Shown: in pieces, positions 34,712-43,473 of the stretch | Position numbering within the stretch: the first letter of the stretch is position 1 | Layout: each line of letters begins with the position of its first letter | Assembly (NCBI GenBank): GCA_015350385.1 | Contig: WNKI01000002.1 | Coordinates: forward strand, 4,102,064 to 4,145,536 | DNA: 43,473 nucleotides | Direction of reading: 5' to 3' | From: Aculops lycopersici | Lineage: Eukaryota; Arthropoda; Arachnida; Trombidiformes; Eriophyidae | Notes under the pieces: generated by a model | Database searches by the model: none | Told to the model about the DNA's origin: nothing | Seen by the model: only the letters and a program-made list of their open reading frames with translations | Program-made: the position numbers and the translations under genes

Positions 34712-37700
34712 TTATTTGTGATTTGGTTGTTGCTGTTGGGCTAGCGATAGGAAAATGGACTCCAAGCTTGCGTCTGACGTTATTTGGTAGTCTTCTAGTT
34801 CCAGGTCAACCTTTGCCTTCTCGAGGGCAACCAACATCTTGGACCAGGTTAACTCTTTGCTAGGTTGAATGTGATACTGTATTATTGTTTGATGTAAATC
34901 TCTTAATTGAATCTCACTCGAGGCAAAGCATCTTCTCATATAATCATTGACAAGTTCGCTTGATTTTCTCAGATCCTGCATTTGATTCAAATGATCCGCT
35001 TTCAATTTGAGTATCAATGAAAATCCCTGACTTAATTTAGTTCTCAAGTATTGAATTGAGCCCAGAACCTTGAATTGGCCGCCAACCATGATGGCAACTC
35101 TATCACAAAGGCACTCGCATTCGTTCATTGAATGCGAGGTCATCACAATGGAACTTTTAGTTTGCTGCTGGTACTCAATCAACGTCGACCATAACCTCCG
35201 TCTAGATCTGGGATCAACGCCACTTGTTGGCTCGTCGAGGAACACAACTTCCGGTGCGCCAATTAGCGCCATGCCGACGGAAAGTCTTCGCTTGTTTCCT
35301 CCGGAATAATTATTACTATCTATGTGGCCGATTCGAGTTAAGCCCAACTTTTGGAATGTATCCTCAACGGCCGCCTCAATTCTATGCTCAGGTATACCTC
35401 TAAGTCTTGCAAAGAGCGTTAGCATTTCCGCTCCCGTCATGCTGTCAATTAACGCGTCCTGTTGGGGACAGTATCCAATTTGCTTCAAGTAAGAGCGACG
35501 CTGGTCCTTCACATCGTAGGGTCCGATCCAGGAGTTGCCGGAAGTGGGGCGCAACTCACCTGTGAGCATCTTGAAGGTGGTCGACTTACCAGCCCCATTG
35601 ACTCCAAGTAAACCGAAAAACTCGCTCTTGTCCACAATGAAACTCAAATTGTCCACCGCCTTCATTCCATTCGAATTGTAAACCTTTGTCAAATTACTAA
35701 CAACAATTGAATAGTCCTCAGTGAGTTGATTGTCAATAATTGAATCAATTCTTTGCTGTTCCATCTGTAGATCTTTGTTCTCGTTGAACTGAGGCACTTG
35801 CCAACAATATTTGCGCGCCTTTGATAGTAGCCGTGAGATTGCCTTTACAGGTGAGTAGATGTCGACGTAGGACCAGAGCTTGTTTCTAATTGAGCGACTC
35901 TCTATGATAACCAGGATGGACCAAAAGAGTATCGCGTCAAACACAAGCATGGCCAGCTCAATGTTGACACCAAACCAGCCGGACCAAAAGAATGGCCACT
36001 GGTCGAAGCATTCATTTTCGCACACCTGCCTACAACACCGCTCTGGTCTTAGGACTCGCAATTCATCGTCAACAAGTGGTGAGTTGATATAGCGACAAAG
36101 TAGCTCCAAAACTTCCGGCGAGATATTAATACAAATTGATCTGGTCGTGTTGAGGGCAAATAGTTTTTGTAATCCTAGTAATAAACTAACTGATGGAATT
36201 AATCTTGAGGCCCAAAGGAAGGCTGTGAAACCCAATTTGAAGGCAACGGAGGCGGTTTGCTCGTACTTGAGCTCGTAGAGACTGACCAGAGTTAGTGTGG
36301 TCCAACCTGTTAGAATGGTCAGCACACATAGGGAACTGAAGGCGGAAGTTGGTTTCTTGGCCATGAATGAGAATATGTAGGCCAACGGGAGGGCGCCAAA
36401 GATGAACAGTGTGACTAGAGCGATCAGGGCGACTGTTGTGGGGTTGTAAGGGATTATTTGATTGATTAGTTGTTTTGTTCAATCTAATGGTTCATCAATC
36501 GAGAGGAGGAAGTTAATTAAATAAAAAACTCACCTGAGTGCTCAAAGTTGGCAAAGTAAATGCGCCGGTCGTTTATCACTCGGTCCCAAATGAAGTAGAC
36601 TCCAAGAACCAAAATAGTGTAGGTGGCGTAGAGGATTAAGTCGAATAGGAAATGAGAGAGCCAGAAGGTTCTTGCTGTGACTCCAGTCATGAGTTGCAAG
36701 TGTTTGCTCTGAATTGTTTTTTTTTTCGTTAGATGATATCGAGATTTGATTAGTTACTCGTTCCAGCAGGAATAAATTAAATCAATATCTATAAGTCCAA
36801 TGATATAAGCCTATTACTCACCTTTGTCACACGCTCGTGCAACGGAAATATCACAAAGTAGGAAGTTATAAAGGCCAATGAGAAGGGCAAAAAGACTATG
36901 TTGATTAAGCGGCCTAAATGGGGCAAGAAGGCAATCAAAGTGTTGATTTGGGCCATTGCATCATGACGTAAGCTAATGCGAGATCCTTTGAGTGGATGTC
37001 CATTGTCTTGGATGAGATCGGTAAATTGTTTCAATATTGAGTTGAGCATTATGTTCATCGAAATGGGAAACGAGTGCGACGCTTCGCCATTGTACCAGGC
37101 AATATACTTCTTGCCCGACTTCTCGCCACCAATCACGTAATGCTCGCGAAAGTCCGCAAATTGCCTGGTGAGCAAGTCAATCATTTGAGTGTTAATATCC
37201 GTATAGGTGAGCAACTCCTTCATTCCACTTCGTTGCGCTTCATTCAGCCAAAATTTGTCCAAAAACATGGCCGAATCGTTCTTGGCATTTGGTCCCTCAA
37301 TTAGTTGGCTTCCAATTGATGTTGCTGATGGCGTTGCAGTATTCGGCTCCTGTCGCCTGGTTCTCCTACGTCTTCGAATGTCTGCTCTGCTGGGTGTAGC
37401 AGTAGTGCTGCTCCTGCTGCTCGAAGCTGCCGATGCAACAGGTGTCATCGGCGAGGTTGGCTCTTCCGGTTGGCCTATGGTTGCAGTCGATGTCTCGGGT
37501 GCTACCGAAGATGAGGTCGTCGTTGAGGAACCACTTGTTGATGTTTCAGGTGCAGCAGTGGTGGACGAGGAATCGACTGGAAACGCTGCGTCGCGCAACG
37601 ACTCAAAGTCCTCGGCGATGGGCGGCTGTGTGAATTGCCACACTCCAATGGTGTCACTTCCGTATCCGGCCCCCTCGAGCGTCATCTCGCGCGACCACTC

Positions 37701-40700
37701 GGGTGTGAGCTCCTCTTTGAAGATCACCAAGTCAATCATTATCACAATTCCAGCCACAACCGCCAAACTAACCGAAAGGATCCACAACAATTGGAACCAA
37801 TTCTTTCTCGCATGATGATACCTCTTGGCCAGTAGAGCGCGCACGTGTTGTCTTGCCAACTTCCGGCCCTCGAGTCTCTCCTTGCGGCACGAAATCATGG
37901 GACTGTTTAGTGATAGAGATTGGCCATCTGTTGTTGCTGTTGCTTTTGCTTTTGCTGTTTGGTATGACTTCCCGTTGACTGATTCATTTCCGTTCAACTT
38001 ATTCCTGTTATTATCGCCACTTCCATGACTGCCCAACCCATTGGCCATCTCAAACTTGCTTTGCATTTCCTGTGCCTCAACATCCTTAAAGTGAATGCCG
38101 ATTTTCATGAACACATCGTCCATCGTGGACACTGTGATTCCGAAGCCAAAGATTCCTACTCGCTCCTTGGCATTTTCGAGATCGTCGAAGAGAGCCGGAA
38201 GTACCTCGCTAGTTTCGGAGACATCGAACTTGTACATTAGCTCGTGGGGCGTAAGATTCTCCAACTTCGCGCACAATTTGTACTTCGAACCAATGAGCTC
38301 ATCGAAGGCAACCTGGTTCCAGTTAGAGCTTTTGGAAATCCTCAGGTGGTAGCCGGCGTCGAAAACTTTCTTTAGGAACAGAGCGGAACCACAGCATTTA
38401 ACTTGACCGCCCGACATGACAGCAATCCGATCGCCAAGTGCATCGGCCTCCTCCATGTGATGAGTGGTCATTAGAATTAATCTATCATGTCTAATCAGCT
38501 GCAAGAAATCCCACACTTTGCGCCTAGATTCCGGGTCCATACCTGAGGTTGGCTCGTCCAAGATCAAAACCTTTGACTTGGCAATCATTGCAATAGCAAG
38601 CGATAACTTTCTCTTGTAGCCACCCGATAGATTCTTCGACAACTTCCGGCTGTGCACATCCAATCCACTTTGCTTTAGTAGTTGCTGAATTTCATCATTC
38701 AACTCGCCCCTTGCACCCTTGACTATTCCGTAAAAGTATAGATGCTCTTCGACGGTCAGGCGCTCAAATAAAACATCGAATTGAGGACAGAAACCAACGC
38801 GCTTACGTGACTCCGATGGGTGAGTGTCAATGTTGTAGCCATCAATAAATACCTGGCCGCTTGACTTTTGATTGTGTCCACTAACAATGTCAATGAGTGT
38901 TGTCTTTCCTGCTCCATTGTGTCCAAGTAAAACTAAAATTTGCGAGTAAAACATGTCGAGCGAAACGTTGCGCACCGCATCAATTCTACGCAACTTGGCA
39001 CTTGAAGTATAATAAGTTTTGCACAAATTCCTAATGCTAACTCCAACATTCAACATACCCGGCGCCGATTCAAAGTAAGTTGGATCATTGTTTGGATCTT
39101 CAATGAGCGACCTCGAGTTTAGTGTGCAAGGATTTAGTTGCTCGCAAGGTGGTTGCTGGTTGTAGTTCCTCAAATTCATGTTAATCAACTCAATTTTACC
39201 CTTCGAATCCTTATGAGCAACAGCCAGGTCGTCCAAACTTTCGGCCGTGGTTTTGGTGTAGCCGGGGTTGAGGTGGCCAAAATCGCGTGCCTTCTTCTGG
39301 TTCGCCTCGTACAAGGTAACATTTGGCGTTGATTGGTTCAAATTTCGCTGTTGTTGCTGATAACAATCGCCATCATCTATGTTGGAGTTGTCGCTCTTCG
39401 ATGATCCAAAGAGCAATTGATTAACTAATTTAAATGGCACCACTATAATAGAGACGGTCAATTTAATCAATGTGCTAACTAAACCTATCAACGATTTGCA
39501 GCACCAACTCGACGATTTTTCGCCCTCGCCGCCGGCTTGCTCGCTCAAGCTCGCCAAACCACCTGATGATTTTGTGGCCGAGTTAATCAAGTAGATGAGC
39601 GACATATAAAGTGGGATTGATAGAAACATTGTTGCCATTATGTGTCCAATTGTAATTGTTTTATATAACGGTAATAGGTTTGTTAGATTTGGCCAAATTG
39701 CTCGATATTCTCCATATAATTGCTTCTTATCATAAAATTCACCATAAATATCGCATTCAGTTAACAGGCGATTCATTAATCTCAAACCAAAGTTTGGTAT
39801 CAAACAAAAGAGTAAATGAATCTGCTCATCAACAGCTAAAAACCCATTGCTCTCAATGACTCCCGAGTTCATTTTAAATATCCTATCTAGAATCTCTGGC
39901 AAACCAAGCCAAAGTAGCGAGGTAAATATGATTGCCTTTGTGCTTGAATTAAATATTGTCGATAGTGTTATGACAAACATAATTGAGGATATACAATAAA
40001 TTACAAGTATTATAAACATGAGACTAGAATCAATATTCTGAGCGGGCGCATCATGATGACCCGTAAATAGGAGGGTGATCATTAAACATTGGATTAGCAT
40101 TATAATCATTGTATTTGTCGTGTGACTTCCATAATAAGTCCAATCTGAGATTCCAACGAGTCTAAGCATATCCCTAACCCGCGACTTCTTTTCATCAACT
40201 ATTCTTTTAGCTAAAAATATAGCCGTAACTAAGAAGCCAACTGTGATGCAATAGTCCATAGTTAGCACAAAGGGCTTTTGTTTCTGAGATCCAGCAACGA
40301 AGGTGCCCAATGTAGTCTCCTTCAATCTCTTATGGGCCACATACTTTGGATAGGGAATCTTTTGGCCAATAATGTCGTCGTTGGTTGGTATCACGATGGT
40401 GGAGTTGGTGCCGTCGCTTCCGCTTCCTGCGCTGGCGCCACCACTTGTTGGCGTTGTTGTTGAATTGTTTACATATTGAGCCAACAGGTTGATGTAAGCG
40501 CGCGACATCATAATTTGTGTGGCCATAAAGAAGGTGGACGAGTAGTGATCGGAGTGAAGAAAGGGACCTAGCGAGTATTTTTTGGGAAAGGGCTCGGGTC
40601 CCAAGCGGAAGTCCTTTGCGCGGATGGACATGTGAAAGTTGACTGGGATTTTAATCTTGCTAATTCCATCCGATTTGCTCGTAACCTCATAAAATTTACT

Positions 40701-41327
40701 CTCCTCTTGGGCCGTATCCTTGTTATTGTTGTGGCCATTTCCATTGATTCCACTTGGAAGAGGATCAATGAAATTTGCGGCGGACCTTTGAGAGGAGCGA
40801 TTGTAGAATTGGTGTTGCTGGCGCGAGTTTCGAAACAAACGCTGCTTTTGCCTCAAAATCAACTCGTCCGTTTGAATCACAACCCCGCCTATGGTTACGT
40901 TTGTATTCTCATCCGGAAGTAGCCGCTTCACCTGGTCGAGCGATACGGGAATCTCTCGTTTAATTAACTCAATCAACTCCGCCTCGCTATTGCACAATTC
41001 CACCGTTACCGCGCCATCGTCTATCTGTTCAATCAGGGCGCGAGTAAAACTCGAGTTGGGCGCCACCAGCAACTTGTGGCGCTGAGGCGAGAGCTCGCCA
41101 TAGAGGCGCTCGTAGTCGTCCGCGTCGAAGGTACGCTCGTTCTCCAACTTTGGCTTACCTGGATGACTGTTGGACAGGATGGCCAAGGCGCAAACTAACA
41201 CAGGAATGGTGATTTCAAGTAGAGTCCAAATATAGTGTCGCTTATGGACCACAAAATCCTTCCAAATTAGCGCATAGAATTGTCTCACCGTGAGGCCCGT
41301 TAATCGGTGGCGCCGGTGGGTGGCCAT
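34712..41327 (-). CDS. ABCA-family full lipid transporter
   Basis: A full ABC transporter (two membrane halves, two ATPase domains) that would move phospholipid or other lipid across plasma or organelle membranes. Three exons join in phase: 41327-36822, 36708-36534 and 36432-34712, giving about 2,133 residues. Joining rebuilds HERVTK|SKHLQLMTGV, a conserved ABCA junction. TM1 lies near residues 33-52; the first extracellular domain runs to about 340 and six further helices follow. NBD1 has Walker A GHNGAGKTT (802-810), signature LSGGYKRKLS (900-909) and Walker B VLILDEP (920-926). NBD2 has GVNGAGKST (1837-1845), YSGGNKRRLS (about 1936) and VVFLDEP (about 1955). Both keep the catalytic Glu and switch His, so both look active. 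Domain sizes resemble ABCA3-type members more than ABCA1, but the subtype is not certain. The second extracellular domain carries a Ser/Thr-rich insert and a polybasic stretch near residue 1318. The ATG context (AAAATGGCC) is good. Confidence 0.92.
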
Positions 41328-42902
41328 TTTCTCTTGAGATTTTTTGCTGTTGTTGCCAATAATGCTAAATTATATTCTACTCTATTGTGTCAAATTAGGT
41401 GTCCAATCTATCGACCGTTTGTTTTCAAAATTATTATTATTTATGAACTAATCTAATCTTATTGCAAGTTTCTCTGTCTCCTGTTTCTACTGAATCTTGT
41501 CAAAACTTTCAACTGACAAATTGCAAAGATTTGGCCTCGATTATCTAATTCAAGAGGAAGCTTGATGCTCTTGTTGCTTTTAGCTCTTATACAGCGAGAA
41601 TCAAGATGACAATTATTATTGTAGACAGATGGAAATGTCAGGTTCGTGACACTTGTACTTAATGTTGCTCTCTGCTTGCTACTTAATAATGTGACTATAG
41701 TTCTAGTGTAAATCTTGCCTTTGTCTAGTTGTTGCTGTTGTTCTTTTGGTTGTTGCTTAATTTGATCATGTTGCTTAAGTTGTTGCCTTAGATAAAATTT
41801 AATTGCTCTCCTCAACTTCTTCTCCTCTAGCTTCATGTTGATTTCGGGCAAAGTTTGGATTAGTGGCGGTGGCCAGTTGCAAGTCTAGCATCGTGGTTGT
41901 TTCGACAACTTGTTGTTTCTCGAGACGTCTTGATTGTTGTGCTCGCATTTACCTTTCCATTAGACACAAACGTGCTAATGGAAAGCTGATGCTCTTTTCT
42001 CTGCTACTCGTGTTGCTGCTGCTGCTGCTGCTAATGTGACGAAATCTTCAATGCCTCGCTGCTTCTTCTCCGTCTTCTCGTCTATCCCCCCTTTTCTATC
42101 TTTTAGCACCAATCGCAACGCCAACAGAGATGGTGGCGACAACAGGTACGTCAAGTAAGCGACCAAAATGCGAGACACCCTTCCATTCGTATCGCTCTTC
42201 TCTTCCCTCTCCCTCTCTCCCTCTCTCTGTGCGTGTAAAGTCTCTTAACATAAACACTCGCAGGACCAATCGCACGATTCATCAACCAGAACTTCTTCCT
42301 CTCCTTCAACTAACTCGTTCGACTGTTTATCACTAACTTAGTGGCGTCTTCCTCGATCTTGCTGGTGGGCGACGGGATAGCAATAAGCTCGCCAGCTTAT
42401 TCGTCAGTGGCGCTGAGTCAATGATTATCGATGCTGAAGTTGAAGAACTTGACAAAGATGAATACGACAACGAAGAAGCTGACTTTTGCGACGGTGGCGG
42501 CGGCGGCGAGATGTTAGAGTGCAACACACGCGTCGGTGAGCCCGAGTCTCGGTGAGCACGAACTGGCGCGACAGGTAACGCAACAGTAGAGAGCGGCTTT
42601 TCTTGTTTTAACAATTTTCTCGACCAAAACAACAAAATTTGCTATTTTGGCCCAAAACAGCGCCACCTGGTGAACACTGAAATTTAGTGCAGGACTAATT
42701 TACTCTCGAGCTAACTAGTTGCTGTTGCTGCTTCTGCTGCAAGGACGCCGACAGGTGCACATTATTAGATAGATAGACCAATCTAACACAACACGAGTTC
42801 TATATCATTCATATAAGTCTCTTCCTCTTTGGCCACTGTTCGCACTGCTCAACTCCACTCGCTTTCTGTTTGTCCTTGAGATTTGCTGGCGGCAAATCGA
42901 GT

Positions 42903-42925
42903 GGCCGAGCGGCCGAGCGGCCGAG
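42903..42925. repeat. GGCCGAGC tandem repeat
   Basis: Three copies (the last one partial) of an 8-base unit, immediately before the AT-rich repeat-like stretch. Confidence 0.8.
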
Positions 42926-43185
42926 TCGATGATCTTCTCTCGCCGTCTCACAAGGTAACCACCCCAACCTCTACGCGCAGATCTGGATCAAATTTCGCAC
43001 AGAATATCCTTGTGCCATTTTAGGAATGTTAGGATGGGTCGGAAACCCTAACAATTTCGTGTTTTTCTGAGAATCGATATCAAAGTTGAAAAATCCTGTA
43101 GAAGTCTATGGCGTTTTTTTTAACACGCGTCTCTATGGGAATTCGCTTTATAACAGTTTATGCGTGCGCCTTACTTGGTTTTTCT

Positions 43186-43202
43186 TATGGAAAATTTCCA
43201 TA
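43186..43202. repeat. Perfect 17-base palindrome
   Basis: TATGGAAA, a central A, then TTTCCATA. Both halves are exactly complementary. It lies in the repeat-like stretch near the right window edge. Confidence 0.85.
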
Positions 43203-43239
43203 GTTATTTGCGATTTCTCAAAAACGAAAAGTTGTTAGG

Positions 43240-43277
43240 GTCTGTGCTTTTGCACATCGACTAATAGTGGCACAGAC
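43240..43277. repeat. Hairpin with 8-bp stem
   Basis: GTCTGTGC at 43,240-43,247 and GCACAGAC at 43,270-43,277 pair perfectly over a 22-base loop. A competing inner hairpin GTGC-TTTT-GCAC occupies 43,244-43,255. Confidence 0.75.
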
Positions 43278-43440
43278 ATAACCTGTGCCAAATTTGGTTA
43301 CATTCGGCGTGTATGTGGTTCCGATGGTTACCTTGTCAGTCTCAAGGTCCACTGCTCAGTCTAAAGCTCCACCTTAACACTTGTCCATTTAGGCAAACAG
43401 TCAGGTAGTCAAGAGGAAAAGTTTTCTTCTCTTAGGTAGT

Positions 43441-43473
43441 CTCGCTCGCTCACTCGCTCTCTCTCTCTCTCTC
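43441..43473. repeat. (CTCG)n-(TC)n repeat at window end
   Basis: CTCGCTCGCTCACTCGCTC passes into pure TC units that run to the last base of the window, so the full length is unknown. Confidence 0.85.

Larger units (their letters stand above)
41328..43473. other. 5' flank of the ABCA gene and repeat-like DNA
   Basis: The left 600 bases should include the ABCA leader and promoter. A minus-strand open frame at about 41,459-41,836 could be an upstream ORF but has no recognisable domain. From 42,960 to about 43,330 the composition changes to AT-rich with several hairpins, as in a dispersed repeat. The window ends in a (TC)n run. Confidence 0.45.

Noticed and set aside
41459..41836. Possible small protein or upstream ORF before the ABCA start codon
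   Set aside because: About 125 codons, Gln/Lys-rich at the start and then unremarkable. It could be leader sequence, and nothing supports translation.
42130..42155. ATG followed by a GTACGT donor, like a first coding exon on the plus strand
   Set aside because: Only a few codons long with no downstream partner inside the window.
1..43473. CRISPR arrays, bacterial operons, phage or viral genes
   Set aside because: No spaced direct repeats, ribosome binding sites or viral replication or coat genes are visible; spliced animal genes dominate.

Overview
The window is eukaryotic nuclear DNA, almost certainly from an arthropod. It carries GT-AG spliced genes, long intergenic stretches full of microsatellites, and protein families typical of arthropods: a CLIP-type serine protease homolog, an OAMB-type octopamine receptor and a nose-resistant-to-fluoxetine (NRF-6)-type acyltransferase. 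I cannot fix the order. Low-complexity Gln/His/Thr-rich coding and very long exons suggest a fast-evolving lineage such as a mite, but that is a guess. Position 1 lies inside a repeat whose inverted copy sits at 9621-9864, so it may be a contig end.

Layout. (i) 1-9.9 kb: an NRF-6-like membrane acyltransferase on the minus strand (six coding exons, 5414 to 537), enclosed by a 244-bp inverted repeat with one mismatch. (ii) 9.9-17.0 kb: no gene that I can support; simple repeats and a 20-N assembly gap inside a (GA)n tract. (iii) 17.0-28.1 kb, plus strand: a three-exon octopamine receptor of the OAMB type. All seven membrane segments and the class A motifs are present, but the predicted protein is about 3,121 residues. 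The second extracellular loop is about 1,500 residues and the third intracellular loop about 1,075. (iv) 29.5-32.8 kb, plus: a secreted serine protease homolog of 1,087 residues. Its catalytic Ser is Gly, and its six-Cys CLIP knot is split by a Gln-rich insert of about 180 residues. (v) 33.6-34.4 kb, plus: an intronless synaptophysin-family gene with a Pro-rich luminal insert. (vi) 34.7-41.3 kb, minus: a complete ABCA-family lipid transporter of about 2,133 residues in three exons. (vii) 41.3-43.5 kb: upstream flank of the ABCA gene and a patch of hairpin-forming, repeat-like sequence.

The five genes do not form a pathway. The receptor and the synaptophysin are neuronal, the transporter and acyltransferase are membrane-lipid proteins, and the protease homolog is extracellular. 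The synaptophysin and ABCA genes converge with only 332 bp between their stop codons. Two window-wide signals stand out: expansion of disordered homopeptide sequence inside conserved folds in several genes, and a strong excess of the octamer CCGGAAGT (19 copies on both strands, about 1.3 expected) in coding and non-coding DNA alike.
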